Part shown: positions 36,402-45,782 of the stretch, piece by piece
Layout: each line of letters starts with the position of its first letter
How positions within the stretch are numbered: position 1 is the stretch's first letter
Origin: Rhodococcus_F sp040656415
Lineage (GTDB): Bacteria > Actinomycetota > Actinomycetes > Mycobacteriales > Mycobacteriaceae
DNA: 64,000 nt
Assembly: GCF_040656415.1 (NCBI RefSeq)
Contig: NZ_JBFAMC010000002.1
Coordinates: 558,001 to 622,000, forward strand
Direction of reading: 5' to 3'
Translations under genes and position numbers: made by a program
The notes under the pieces: model-generated
Database searches by the model: none
What the model saw: the letters and a program-made list of their open reading frames with translations, nothing else
What the model was told of the DNA's origin: nothing

Positions 36402-37340
36402 TTAGGCGCCTGGCGGGCTCACGAATTCGAGCAGTGCGGCATTCACTTGTTCCGGAGACTCCCAATGGGCGTAGTGACCGACGCCGGTGACCGTGTGCAG
36501 CCGCTGGCCAGGTGCGAACCGGTGACTTCGCCGCACCGTGTCCGCAAGTACATATGGGTCCAGATCCCCGTGGATGTGCAGAACTGGAATCCGCAACTTT
36601 TGGTCCATCGACTCCATGAACCGGCTGCCATCGGCCCTGAATTGGCTGCGGAACGCCCATCGCTGGTATTCGAGAGTGCAATGCGCGGTGCCGGGAATCT
36701 GGATGGCGGACCTCATCCGCGAGAGCACATTTTCGAACTCCGGGTCGTCAATCCACCCGGGACCCGATCGTTCGCGGATCAATCGCTCGACCTCAGCGCC
36801 CCCGTCGCGGGTGAGGCGACGTTCGGGACGCCACGGCAATTGGTACGAGACGAAGGACGGCAGCACAGCTTTGCGCTGGTAGCGGTCCTGTAGAACAGCC
36901 TGTTTGAGCGCGATCGGGTGAGGGGAGCTGACCAGTGCGATCGATCGCACGAGACGGGCGTGAAGGACGGCGGTAGCCCAGCAGACCAGGCCTCCGTCAG
37001 CGTGCCCGACGAGTGTCGCCTCGGCGTGACCCAGTGCACGGATCAGTCCTGCAATGTCACCGGCCAGTGTCCACCCGTCGTATCCGCGTGGCGGCTTGTC
37101 GGAATCGCCGTATCCCCGGAGGTCGACGGCGACGGCGCGGTACCCCTGCGAAGACAGTGCTGTCAGTTGATGACGCCACGACCACCAGAAGTCCGCGAAA
37201 CCGTGCAGCAATACGACGAGCGGCGCATCCGGCGGCGATGCGCCGACCTCGACGGTGTGGAAGCGAATTCCGTTGGCGTGGATGTCGCGATGAATCCAAG
37301 GGCCGTCGAAACGGACCGAAGATGGATCGGGTGGTGCCAC
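36402..37340 (-). CDS. ephE: Epoxide hydrolase-like alpha/beta hydrolase (EphE)
   Basis: 312 residues, alpha/beta hydrolase fold. Oxyanion motif LLHGFADFWWSWR, nucleophile elbow VGHADGG (D115), acid D261 in HGDLDPYV and H289 in GVGHYAHW. An Asp nucleophile suits epoxide hydrolases or dehalogenases; position and length match Rv3670 (EphE). The usual GHDWGG has become GHADGG. Start GTG at 37340 without a clear ribosome site. It lies convergent to marP and, nine bases from its start, follows the holin-like gene on the same strand. Substrate unknown. Confidence 0.85.
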   Translation of the reverse strand: MAPPDPSSVRFDGPWIHRDIHANGIRFHTVEVGASPPDAPLVVLLHGFADFWWSWRHQLTALSSQGYRAVAVDLRGYGDSDKPPRGYDGWTLAGDIAGLIRALGHAEATLVGHADGGLVCWATAVLHARLVRSIALVSSPHPIALKQAVLQDRYQRKAVLPSFVSYQLPWRPERRLTRDGGAEVERLIRERSGPGWIDDPEFENVLSRMRSAIQIPGTAHCTLEYQRWAFRSQFRADGSRFMESMDQKLRIPVLHIHGDLDPYVLADTVRRSHRFAPGQRLHTVTGVGHYAHWESPEQVNAALLEFVSPPGA

Positions 37341-37349
37341 AGGTAGGAG

Positions 37350-37874
37350 TTAGCGCGCGTGACGCCCGGTGGGAGATGCGAGATGAGCCTCCGCATCCGA
37401 ATACGAGGTCGGCACGACTTCTCTCGCCTGCTTCAGCGAATCGATGGTCTTCTCGGGCGCGCGTAGTTTCCGTACCCGCATGTAGCCGAGTAGGCCGAGG
37501 ATCGCTGTGGCCACAACCATGATGAGGAAGACGATCAGGAACGCCAGCCAACGGGGGATCCACACGTCGAGGAGTTCGGCGAGGAAAAAGAAGAAGAAGA
37601 ACGAACTGAACAGCAGCACGGTGAGCGCGAGAATGAAGAACACGCCACCCTGCAGGCCCTTCTTGACCTGCCCGGTCACCTCCGCCTTGGCTAGTTCGAC
37701 CTCGGCGCGGATCAGGGTGGATACCTGGGCGGTCGCGTGTTTGACCAGCGTGCCGATGCTCGCATCGCCGGGCACCTGAGAGTCCACGTCGGTGAGCGGA
37801 ATTGACGACACCGTGTTCGGCACCCCGTCTCCGGTGTATCGCGGGCTGTCTCCCTTGCCGTGAGTGTTGCTCAC
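37350..37874 (-). CDS. Phage-holin-3-like membrane protein (PF07332, Rv3669 type)
   Basis: 174 residues: an amphipathic helix (LVKHATAQVSTLIRAEVELAKAEV) followed by two long membrane helices, one containing six consecutive phenylalanines (LLFSSFFFFFFLAELL), then a basic tail. This is the actinobacterial Act/holin-like family PF07332, widespread in chromosomes and not evidence of a phage. The start is GTG at 37874 after a strong GGAGGGG; it overlaps the nhaA stop by 4 bases (GTGA). Function is not established; its coupling with an antiporter suggests a membrane-homeostasis role. Confidence 0.85.
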   Translation of the reverse strand: MSNTHGKGDSPRYTGDGVPNTVSSIPLTDVDSQVPGDASIGTLVKHATAQVSTLIRAEVELAKAEVTGQVKKGLQGGVFFILALTVLLFSSFFFFFFLAELLDVWIPRWLAFLIVFLIMVVATAILGLLGYMRVRKLRAPEKTIDSLKQAREVVPTSYSDAEAHLASPTGRHAR

Positions 37875-39127
37875 TTGTCGACCCCTCCAAGTTGCTCTAG
37901 CACGTCCGAGTCTTCCTTCCTGACCGCATGCGCGCGACCACGCCGCCACAGCAACGCTGATCCAATCAGTGACGCTGCCAACGATGTCACGAGTACCGCG
38001 ACCTTAGCGATTTCGGCCTCGCTGCCGTCGCCGACTCCCGCGAGCGCGAGATCTGCTACTAGAAGGCTAACGGTGAACCCGATCGCGCCGAGCACTGACA
38101 GCGCAAACATGTCGTGGAACTCCAGAGCACGTGGTTTCTTCGCAATGCCGAGGCGAATAGCCAGCCAGGCGACACCGAAGATTCCAACAGTCTTGCCGAC
38201 GAGCAGTCCCGCGATCACGGACAGCGAGATGGGGTTGGTGAACAGCTGCCCGAGAAGGTCGCTACTGAGGGGCACGCCGGATGCGAACAGGGCGAACAGC
38301 GGGACGCACACTCCGGCCGACCACGGTTGGATGCGGTGCTCGAGACGTAATGCGGGCGCTTCGTCCTCGCCGGGGTCGGGTCGTACTCGGGTTAGGAGTC
38401 CGAGGGCGACGCCGGCCAGTGTGGCGTGGATCCCGGCGTCGTGAATGCAGTACCACGTCAGTAGTGCGAGTGGAACGTAGAGCAATGGTGTGGTGATCCG
38501 CTTGTGTTGTGCGAACGCATAGACGGCGAGGCAGGCCACGGCGCCCAGTAGCCACATCATGGCGATCGAAGTGGTGAACAGGACCGCGATGAGGATGATG
38601 GCGAGAAGATCGTCGACGACTGCCAAGCTCAGCAGGAAGACTCGGGCGCTCGCCGGGATCCGGGAACCTGTCAGGGCGAGAATGCCGAGCGCGAAGGCGA
38701 TATCGGTTGCGACCGGGATGGCCCAACCGCGATCCATGCCGGGGGCTCCGAGCCCGATCGCCGCTGCGATGGCTGCGGGAATCACCACGCCGCCGACGGC
38801 GGCGATGACCGGGAGCAGAGCTCGCTGTCGGTCGGCTAGCTCGCCGACCACCAGTTCACGCTTCAGCTCCATACCGGCGACAAAAAAGAAGACAGCCAGA
38901 AGCCCGTCCTGCGCCCAAGTCCCGATCGACAGGTCCAGATGGAGCGCCTCTGGACCGATTTGCCAATCGCGTAATGCGAAATAGCTCTCCGAGAAAGGAG
39001 AGTTCGCCCACACGAGAGCCGCGGCGGCGGCGACCAGGAGGATCGATCCACCGATCGTCTCGGTACGGAGGTATCTGGAGAGTTCGGAGCGCAAGGGCAG
39101 GGTCAAGTGTCTTCTCGCTAACGACAT
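37871..39127 (-). CDS. nhaA: Na+/H+ antiporter NhaA
   Basis: 418 residues with about twelve membrane helices. The paired aspartates essential for ion exchange are in LSLAVVDDLLAIIL, and FFFVAGMELKREL and WAIPVATDIAFALGIL are NhaA hallmarks. It exports Na+ in exchange for H+ and controls internal pH. I chose ATG at 39127 (MSLARRHLTLPL), the usual distance before the first helix; a longer in-frame start at 39193 is possible. Coupled by a 4-base overlap to the holin-like gene and divergent from the MHS symporter. I do not recall nhaA at this place in mycobacteria, so it may be a lineage insertion. Confidence 0.93.
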   Translation of the reverse strand: MSLARRHLTLPLRSELSRYLRTETIGGSILLVAAAAALVWANSPFSESYFALRDWQIGPEALHLDLSIGTWAQDGLLAVFFFVAGMELKRELVVGELADRQRALLPVIAAVGGVVIPAAIAAAIGLGAPGMDRGWAIPVATDIAFALGILALTGSRIPASARVFLLSLAVVDDLLAIILIAVLFTTSIAMMWLLGAVACLAVYAFAQHKRITTPLLYVPLALLTWYCIHDAGIHATLAGVALGLLTRVRPDPGEDEAPALRLEHRIQPWSAGVCVPLFALFASGVPLSSDLLGQLFTNPISLSVIAGLLVGKTVGIFGVAWLAIRLGIAKKPRALEFHDMFALSVLGAIGFTVSLLVADLALAGVGDGSEAEIAKVAVLVTSLAASLIGSALLWRRGRAHAVRKEDSDVLEQLGGVDK

Positions 39128-39284
39128 GGTCCGGGCATGGCAACAGAGCTGCCGACCAGACTTCCCGGCGCACCAGGCGGAGAGCATATCCAACGCGTCA
39201 ACCGGAAGGCACGCGGCATCACCTCCCCAGGAGGTGGGGCTCTAGTCTCATCGTCTGAAATCTGACCTAGGAGGGGAAAGTCGA

Positions 39285-40670
39285 GTGAGTAGGGCAGTCG
39301 ATACGACGAGGCTGGAAGTGGATGCGGGGACAACCGTCGCCGACATCCCACGCCGCCGGATCGTCGTCGCGAGCATGGTGGGCACATCCATCGAGTTCTA
39401 TGACTTCTATATCTATGCCACCGCAGCGGTTGCGGTGTTCCCATATCTGTTCTTCCCCGAAGGAAACGACACGACTGCGCTGTTGGCTTCGCTCGCCACG
39501 TTCGGTCTTGCCTTCGTCGCCAGACCGCTCGGATCCATTCTGTTCGGGCACTTCGGTGATCGTGTCGGCCGCAAGGCGACACTTGTCGGCTCGCTCCTCA
39601 CGATGGGTATCGCCACGTTCGTGATCGGGTTGCTTCCGACATACAGCCAGATCGGCATCGCAGCGCCTGCTCTGCTGGCGTTGATGCGCTTTTGTCAGGG
39701 TCTCGGGCTGGGCGGTGAGTGGAGCGGCGCAGCACTTCTCGCGACCGAGACCGCGAAGAAGGGCAAGCGTGCCTGGGCGGCGATGTGGCCACAGCTCGGA
39801 GCGCCGATCGGGTTCTTGCTCGCCAACGGCTTGTTCCTGACCATCGCATTGCTCATGGACCACGACACATCCAGTGCCGACTTGAATGGCGCCTTCCTCA
39901 CGTGGGGCTGGCGTATTCCGTTCTTGCTCAGCGCGATCATGGTGGTGATCGGCCTGTATGTGCGTTTGCGGCTCGAGGAGACCCCGGTGTTCGCGCGAGC
40001 AGTGGCGAGGGGCGAGAAGGTGAAGACCCCGCTGGCCCAGGTGTTCAAGAGCAGTTGGCGTCAGCTGATCATCGGTACGTTCGTGATGCTCGCCACGTAC
40101 ACGCTGTTCTACGTCATGACCACCTGGGTGCTCAGCTACGGCACGGGCAAGATCACCCCTCCAGGAGGCAGCGGTCCGAGCTTCCAGTACACCGACTTCC
40201 TGGTTCTCCAGTTGATCGCGGTCTTGTTCTTCGCCGCCGCGGTTCCGGTGTCAGGATGGCTGGCCGACCGTTTCGGTCGCCGTATCACGTTGCTGGTCGT
40301 CAGTGGTTTCATCATGGTGTTCGGACTCTCCTTCAACGTGATGCTGAATCAGGAGACGATGGGCACTGGTCGCATGCTGGTATTCCTCGCAATGGGAATG
40401 GTGTTGACGGGCATGACCTTCGGTCCGATGAGTGCTGTTCTGCCCGAGCTGTTTCCGACCAACGTCCGCTACACGGGGTCGGGGATCGCCTACAACACCG
40501 CCAGCATTCTGGGCGCGGCCGTCGCTCCGTTCATTGCCGCCTGGCTGGCCACCTCGTACGGCGTCGGCTGGGTGGGTGTATACCTCTTGGTCGCAGCAGC
40601 GATCAGTTTCGTTGCCCTGCTTGTGATGAGGGAAACGAAGAACGAGTCACTCGACGACGTGGGGGTCTAG
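39285..40670 (+). CDS. MFS transporter, metabolite:H+ symporter (MHS) family
   Basis: 461 residues and about twelve helices. The signature GTSIEFYDFYIYATAA, the loop GHFGDRVGRKATL (MFS motif A) and QGLGLGGEWSGAALL are typical of the MHS family (ShiA, ProP, KgtP and related). Substrates are small organic acids, betaines or aromatics imported with protons. GTG at 39285 after GGAGGGG with 8-base spacing. Next to acs and a terminator; an organic acid substrate would fit that neighbour but this is inference. Confidence 0.9.
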   Translation: MSRAVDTTRLEVDAGTTVADIPRRRIVVASMVGTSIEFYDFYIYATAAVAVFPYLFFPEGNDTTALLASLATFGLAFVARPLGSILFGHFGDRVGRKATLVGSLLTMGIATFVIGLLPTYSQIGIAAPALLALMRFCQGLGLGGEWSGAALLATETAKKGKRAWAAMWPQLGAPIGFLLANGLFLTIALLMDHDTSSADLNGAFLTWGWRIPFLLSAIMVVIGLYVRLRLEETPVFARAVARGEKVKTPLAQVFKSSWRQLIIGTFVMLATYTLFYVMTTWVLSYGTGKITPPGGSGPSFQYTDFLVLQLIAVLFFAAAVPVSGWLADRFGRRITLLVVSGFIMVFGLSFNVMLNQETMGTGRMLVFLAMGMVLTGMTFGPMSAVLPELFPTNVRYTGSGIAYNTASILGAAVAPFIAAWLATSYGVGWVGVYLLVAAAISFVALLVMRETKNESLDDVGV

Positions 40671-40732
40671 CCCCTTCCGCAATCGGAACAGATTGCGGGC
40701 GAAGCGAATCGAATGGAGAGCATGAGATAGGC

Positions 40733-40768
40733 CGGTGGTTGGCGAGTCCCTCGGCTCGCCAACCACCG
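40733..40768. terminator. Bidirectional hairpin between MHS symporter and acs
   Basis: 14-bp perfect arms (CGGTGGTTGGCGAG and complement) and an 8-base loop, between convergent stops at 40670 and 40786. Confidence 0.85.
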
Positions 40769-40785
40769 ACCGCGTGTAGAGCGTC

Positions 40786-42720
40786 TTACTTGCCCCGAAT
40801 GGCGTCGAAGACCTTGGGGTCGACCAGAGTTGACGTGTCGCCGAGGTCACGGCCCTCAGCGATGTCGCGGAGCAGTCGGCGCATGATCTTGCCCGACCTC
40901 GTCTTGGGGAGTTCGGGAACGATGGTGATCTGCCGGGGCTTGGCTATGGGGCTGATCTCCCGGGAAACTTCAGCTTTGAGTTCGGCGATGAGGTCTTTGC
41001 CGGTGTTCTCGACCCCTTGACGCAGGATGACGTATGCGACGATGCCCTGCCCGGTGGTCTCGTCTGAGGCTCCGACGACCGCCGCCTCGGCCACACCGTG
41101 GTGGCCCACGAGGGCGGATTCGACCTCTGAAGTGGAGATTCGGTGCCCGGAGACGTTCATGACGTCGTCGACGCGACCGAGGATCCAGAGCGCACCGTCT
41201 TCGTCGTACTTGGCGCCGTCGCCCGCGAAGTACCACCCCTGCTCGGCGTAGCGAGCCCAGTACGTCTCCCGGTAGCGGTCCATGTCGCCCCAGATGCCAC
41301 GGAGCATCGCCGGCCACGGCTCGTCGAGCACGAGGTATCCGCTCTCGCCATTGCTCAATTCGTTGGCGTCGTCGTCGACGACCTTGGCTGAGATGCCTGG
41401 CAGCGGTTCCATCGCGGATCCGGGTTTGGTGGAGGTGATACCCGGTAGCGGCGAGATCATGATGGCCCCGGTCTCGGTCTGCCACCAAGTGTCGACGATG
41501 GGGGCTTGATTTGCGCCGATCACCTCGCGGTACCACTTCCAGGCTTCGGGGTTGATGGGTTCGCCCACCGAGCCGAGGAGGCGGATCGAGGACAGGTCGT
41601 GGGCGTCGGGAATCTCGCGCCCCCACTTCATGAATGTGCGTACGAGGGTGGGCGCGGTGTAGTAGATCGTGACGCCGTATTTCTCGATGAGCTGGAAGTG
41701 GCGGTGCTCGTCCGGAGAGTTCGGGGTGCCCTCGTAGACCACCTGGGTCACGCCGTTCGACAGCGGGCCGTAGACGATGTAGCTGTGTCCGGTGACCCAT
41801 CCGATATCGGCGGTGCACCAGTACACGTCCTGTCCGGCCTTGTGATCGAAGACGTTGTGGTGGGTGTACGAGGCCTGAGTGAGGTAGCCACCCGAGGTGT
41901 GGATGATGCCCTTGGGCTTTCCGGTGGTGCCCGAGGTGTAGAGGATGAACAGCGGGTGCTCGGAGTCGAACGGTTGTGCCTCGTGCTGGTCGGCGGCCTT
42001 GTCGACCGTTTCGTGCCACCACAGGTCGCGACCGTCGTTGATCTCGACGTCGATGCCGGTGCGCTTGACCACGAGTACGTTCTGCACAGACTTCGCACCG
42101 TCCACGGCTTCGTCGACCGCGGGCTTGAGGGGTGCGGCCTGGCCCCGGCGCCACTGCCCGTCGACCGTGACGACGAGTTTGGCCTCGGCGTCGTCGATGC
42201 GTGACCGCAAGGCGTGGGCGGAGAACCCGGCAAACACAACCGAATGGGTCAGTCCGAGGCGAGCGCAGGCGAGCATGGTGACGATGGCCTCGGGGATCAT
42301 CGGCATGTAGATCGCGACCCGGTCACCGGCTACGAGTCCGAGGTCGGTGAAGGTGTTGGCGGCCTGGCTGACCTTGCCCAGCAGATCGTTGTAGGTCAGG
42401 TCGCGAGTGTCGCCCGGTTCGCCTTCGAAATGAATGGCGACACGGTCGCCGTTGCCTTCGAGGACGTGGCGGTCGACGCAGTTGTATGCGACGTTGAGCT
42501 GGCCGCCGACGAACCATTTCGCTACAGGGGCATCCGACCAGTCGAGAACCTCGCCGAAGGGCACATGCCAATGCAAGCGCTCAGCCTGCTGCGCCCAGAA
42601 AGACAGACGGTCTTCGTCTGCCGCGGCCTGGAGCCCGGGTCCGGCGTTGGCAGCCGCCGTGAACTCTTTGCTCGGCGGGTAGACCTCGGGGGCGGCTTCG
42701 TACTCGGCGGTGTTGGTCAT
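40786..42720 (-). CDS. acs: Acetyl-CoA synthetase
   Basis: 644 residues, AMP-forming: acetate + ATP + CoA to acetyl-CoA. Motifs: ILYTSGTTGKPKGIIH (P loop), DTWWQTETG, YFAGDGAKYDEDG, GRVDDVMNVSGHRIST, and PKTRSGKIMRR, whose lysine is the site acetylated by Pat in relatives. ATG at 42720; the AAGAAGGC stretch some 16 bases upstream is only a weak ribosome site. It matches Rv3667. It diverges from dppA across a 397-base region that contains a Crp-like site about 48 bases before the start, so cAMP-Crp control is likely, as reported for mycobacterial acs. Confidence 0.96.
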   Translation of the reverse strand: MTNTAEYEAAPEVYPPSKEFTAAANAGPGLQAAADEDRLSFWAQQAERLHWHVPFGEVLDWSDAPVAKWFVGGQLNVAYNCVDRHVLEGNGDRVAIHFEGEPGDTRDLTYNDLLGKVSQAANTFTDLGLVAGDRVAIYMPMIPEAIVTMLACARLGLTHSVVFAGFSAHALRSRIDDAEAKLVVTVDGQWRRGQAAPLKPAVDEAVDGAKSVQNVLVVKRTGIDVEINDGRDLWWHETVDKAADQHEAQPFDSEHPLFILYTSGTTGKPKGIIHTSGGYLTQASYTHHNVFDHKAGQDVYWCTADIGWVTGHSYIVYGPLSNGVTQVVYEGTPNSPDEHRHFQLIEKYGVTIYYTAPTLVRTFMKWGREIPDAHDLSSIRLLGSVGEPINPEAWKWYREVIGANQAPIVDTWWQTETGAIMISPLPGITSTKPGSAMEPLPGISAKVVDDDANELSNGESGYLVLDEPWPAMLRGIWGDMDRYRETYWARYAEQGWYFAGDGAKYDEDGALWILGRVDDVMNVSGHRISTSEVESALVGHHGVAEAAVVGASDETTGQGIVAYVILRQGVENTGKDLIAELKAEVSREISPIAKPRQITIVPELPKTRSGKIMRRLLRDIAEGRDLGDTSTLVDPKVFDAIRGK

Positions 42721-43117
42721 TTGTGGCCCGGCCTTCTTTCCAGTCGCGACTCGTTAGTTCTTGTACGTGTGAACGTAGCCACACGTGACTTTAAAGTGCA
42801 GCTAATCACATAGATGGATGCCAGCGCTCTGCGACGACCGGTCGGGTTGATGCGACGGGCGGGAGGTGCGGGCGACGAGCGGAACACCGAGTGACCTACA
42901 CCGCTGACCCCATGTCGATGTGGCCTGTTTCACGCCTCGGGGTTACGTAGACCAACATCGTGACTTATTGTCATCACATTATCCGTCCAGGTACGGGTAG
43001 TTGATCATCCGTTCCGACGGTCGCCTTACCCGCCGGGTCGCAGTCCGACGGAGGTGGTGGGGTACGGGTCATGCCCCGCATCGCTGCTTCATACCAAACA
43101 GATCTGGGAGGATTGTT
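42721..43117. other. Divergent acs/dppA regulatory region
   Basis: 397 bases without a gene. It holds the Crp-like sites near acs, and TGAC-ttatt-GTCA at 42961-42973 nearer dppA. No confident -10/-35 pair could be set. Confidence 0.6.
42768..42783. promoter_or_regulatory. Crp binding site upstream of acs
   Basis: TGTGA-ACGTAG-CCACA: nine of ten fixed positions of the mycobacterial Crp consensus TGTGA-N6-TCACA, embedded in a longer palindrome ACGTGTG-N8-CACACGT. A weaker second site (AGTGC-N6-TCACA) lies at 42795-42810. Confidence 0.7.
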
Positions 43118-44728
43118 TTGCGCATCAAACGCGTGGCAACCGCCGTTCTGGCGGCAGGGCTCTCAGCAGCAATGCTGGCCGCCTGCTCGACCGAGAATTC
43201 GGCGAGCGGAGGTGGAATTGTCAATGCCTGGGCAGGTGAGCCACAGAATCCGCTGATTCCCACCGATACCAGCGAGAACATGGGCGGCCGTGTCCTCGAT
43301 TCGATCTTCGCCGGTCTGGTGTCGTACGACGCAGAAGGCAACATACATAACGAGGTCGCGGAGTCGATCGACACCACCGACGGCCAGACGTTCACCGTGA
43401 CGTTGGATGACGGATGGACGTTCACCGACGGCACGCCTGTGACAGCGTCCTCGTTCGTCGACGCCTGGAACTATGGAGCGTTGTCCACGAATGGGCAACT
43501 TCAGGCATCGTTCTTCGAACCGATCCAGGGTTTCGACGAGGTTGCGGCCGAGAACCCGACCGCAACGACGATGTCCGGATTGAACGTATTGGACGATTCC
43601 ACCTTCACAATAGAGTTGAAGCAACCTGAGTCTGCGTTCCCAGATCGCCTCGGGTTCACCGCCTACTACCCGCTGCCCGCTGTGGCGTTCGAGGATATGG
43701 CCGCGTTCGGTGAGAATCCGATCGGCAACGGCCCGTACATGATGGCCGGTCCCGGGGCGTGGCAGCACAACGTGCGCATCGACACCGTTGCGAATCCCGA
43801 TTACGACGGCACCCGCAAGGCGGAGAACGCGGGGATCGACTTCATCATGTACAACAACCTCGACACGGCGTATACAGATTTGCTCGCCAACAATGTCGAC
43901 GTTCTCGATCAGGTGCCGCCGAGCGCTGTCACCACCTACCAGAACGATCTCCCCGGCCGTACCGTGAACCAGCCTTCGGCGACCATCGAGACGTTCACGA
44001 TTCCCGGTCGATTGCCGCATTTCAGTGGTGAGGAGGGCAGGCTGCGCCGCCAGGCCATCTCGATGGCCATCAACCGCGATCAGATCACCCAGCAGATCTT
44101 CAACAACACCCGGACCCCCGCACTTGATTTCACCAGCCCCGCCATCGCGGGATGGTCGGACTCCCTTACCGGGAACGACAATCTGATGTACAACCCTGAG
44201 CAAGCCAGGCAATTGTGGGCTGAGGCAGACGCCATCTCCCCGTGGACGGGAAGTTTCGAGATCGCCTACAACGCTGACGGTGGGCACAAAGACTGGGTCG
44301 ACGCCGTTAGCAACAGCATTCGCAACACACTGGGAATTGAGGCGATGGGCAGGGAGTACCCCACGTTCGCGCAGTTCCGTACCGAGGCCACGAACCGCAC
44401 CATCCCGAGCGCGTTCCGTTCGGGATGGCAGGGTGACTACCCGCAGCAGTACGGCTTCCTCGCGCAGAACTATCAAACTGGCGGAAGCTCGAACGACGGC
44501 GACTACTCGAACCCCGATTTCGACAGTCTGCTTCGCGAATCCGCGAGCGAGGTCGATCCAGGCAGGGCTCAGGACTTGCTCAATCAGGCGCAAGAGGTGC
44601 TGTTGCAGGACCTGCCCGCAGTCCCACTGTGGTACCGCAACGCCGCCGCCGGTTGGTCACAGAACGTATCCAACGTGGTCATCGACTGGAAGGGCGTCCC
44701 GATGTACTCGGAAATTGTGAAGAACTGA
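43118..44728 (+). CDS. dppA: Peptide ABC transporter substrate-binding lipoprotein DppA
   Basis: 536 residues, SBP_bac_5 family. Signal peptide with lipobox (AAMLAACSTEN, acylated Cys), so anchored on the outer face of the membrane. Family features include SSFVDAWNYGAL and PLPAVAFEDM...GNGPYMM. The start is TTG at 43118, six bases after GGGAGG. First gene of the dppABCD operon (Rv3666c-Rv3663c order), which imports di/oligopeptides; the M. tuberculosis system has also been tied to heme uptake. A hairpin separates it from dppB. Confidence 0.93.
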   Translation: MRIKRVATAVLAAGLSAAMLAACSTENSASGGGIVNAWAGEPQNPLIPTDTSENMGGRVLDSIFAGLVSYDAEGNIHNEVAESIDTTDGQTFTVTLDDGWTFTDGTPVTASSFVDAWNYGALSTNGQLQASFFEPIQGFDEVAAENPTATTMSGLNVLDDSTFTIELKQPESAFPDRLGFTAYYPLPAVAFEDMAAFGENPIGNGPYMMAGPGAWQHNVRIDTVANPDYDGTRKAENAGIDFIMYNNLDTAYTDLLANNVDVLDQVPPSAVTTYQNDLPGRTVNQPSATIETFTIPGRLPHFSGEEGRLRRQAISMAINRDQITQQIFNNTRTPALDFTSPAIAGWSDSLTGNDNLMYNPEQARQLWAEADAISPWTGSFEIAYNADGGHKDWVDAVSNSIRNTLGIEAMGREYPTFAQFRTEATNRTIPSAFRSGWQGDYPQQYGFLAQNYQTGGSSNDGDYSNPDFDSLLRESASEVDPGRAQDLLNQAQEVLLQDLPAVPLWYRNAAAGWSQNVSNVVIDWKGVPMYSEIVKN

Positions 44729-44754
44729 CGCACCGGGTCTCTTCGACGACATCG

Positions 44755-44787
44755 GTGGGGCCGCGAGCAGACCGTTCGCGGCCCCAC
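44755..44787 (+). terminator. Intercistronic hairpin after dppA
   Basis: Perfect 12-bp arms (GTGGGGCCGCGA and complement), 9-base loop. It sits between dppA and dppB in one operon, so it probably attenuates or protects the dppA message to give more binding protein than permease. Confidence 0.75.
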
Positions 44788-44855
44788 TTCTGGCCAACTG
44801 GAAGCTGAAACATCGGACTCCCGACATCACAGCCTTACGAATAGGAGGTGATCCG

Positions 44856-45782
44856 ATGCTCTGGTACGTCGGTCGCCGCTTACTCCAGATGATCCCTGTG
44901 TTCATCGGAGCAACCTTCCTCATCTACGCCATGGTGTTCCTCTTGCCGGGAGACCCCATCGCGGCTCTGGCGGGCGACAGGGCACTCAGTCCGGGGGTCG
45001 CTGCCGAACTCCGCGCCCGCTACAACCTCGATCAACCCTTCCTGATGCAGTACCTGCTGTATCTGAAGGGGATTTTCACCCTCGACTTCGGCATGTCCTT
45101 CTCAGGTCGGCCGGTCAGCGAAGTTCTGGCGCAGGCTTTCCCGATAACCATCAAGCTTTCGTTGATGGCGCTGGCTATCGAAGGAATCTTCGGAATCGGG
45201 TTCGGGCTGATCGCCGGACTGCGAAAGGGCGGTATCTTCGACAGCTCCGTCCTCGTCGTGAGTCTGGTGATCATCGCGATCCCGATCTTCGTGATCGGCT
45301 TTCTCGCCCAGTTCTTCATCGGCGTGAAGTGGGGGTTGGCGCCGCCGACCGTTGGCGGGAACACCAGCTTCAAGAATCTGCTGCTACCCGCCTTCGTCCT
45401 CGGCGCGGTGTCGTTCGCGTATGTGTTGCGACTGACCCGGACCTCGGTAGCAGAGAATCTGACCGCCGACTACGTGAGAACGGCTACAGCGAAGGGGCTT
45501 TCGCGTCGGCGGGTGGTGCAGGTGCACGTCCTGCGCAACTCTATGATCCCGGTCGTCACGTTCCTCGGGGCGGATCTCGCCGCTCTGATGGGCGGTGCGA
45601 TCGTCACCGAGGGCATATTCAACATCAACGGTGTCGGTGGCACGATCTATCAGGCGGTCACCCGTGGCGAGGCCCCCACCGTGGTGTCCTTCGTGACCGT
45701 GCTGATCGTCGTATTCTTGCTGGCCAACTTGATAGTCGACCTGCTGTACGCCGTGCTCGACCCGAGGATTCGCTATGTCTGA
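44856..45782 (+). CDS. dppB: Peptide ABC transporter permease DppB
   Basis: 308 residues, six membrane helices, with the permease EAA loop near ENLTADYVRTATAKGLSRRRV. The N-terminal MLWYVGRRLLQMIPVFIGATF is typical of DppB/OppB. ATG at 44856 after a near-perfect GGAGGTGA. It overlaps dppC by 8 bases. Confidence 0.94.
   Translation: MLWYVGRRLLQMIPVFIGATFLIYAMVFLLPGDPIAALAGDRALSPGVAAELRARYNLDQPFLMQYLLYLKGIFTLDFGMSFSGRPVSEVLAQAFPITIKLSLMALAIEGIFGIGFGLIAGLRKGGIFDSSVLVVSLVIIAIPIFVIGFLAQFFIGVKWGLAPPTVGGNTSFKNLLLPAFVLGAVSFAYVLRLTRTSVAENLTADYVRTATAKGLSRRRVVQVHVLRNSMIPVVTFLGADLAALMGGAIVTEGIFNINGVGGTIYQAVTRGEAPTVVSFVTVLIVVFLLANLIVDLLYAVLDPRIRYV

Noticed and set aside
37350..37874. Holin-like gene as a sign of a prophage
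   Set aside because: PF07332 proteins are normal chromosomal genes in mycolata at this locus, and no other phage gene, integrase or attachment site is nearby.
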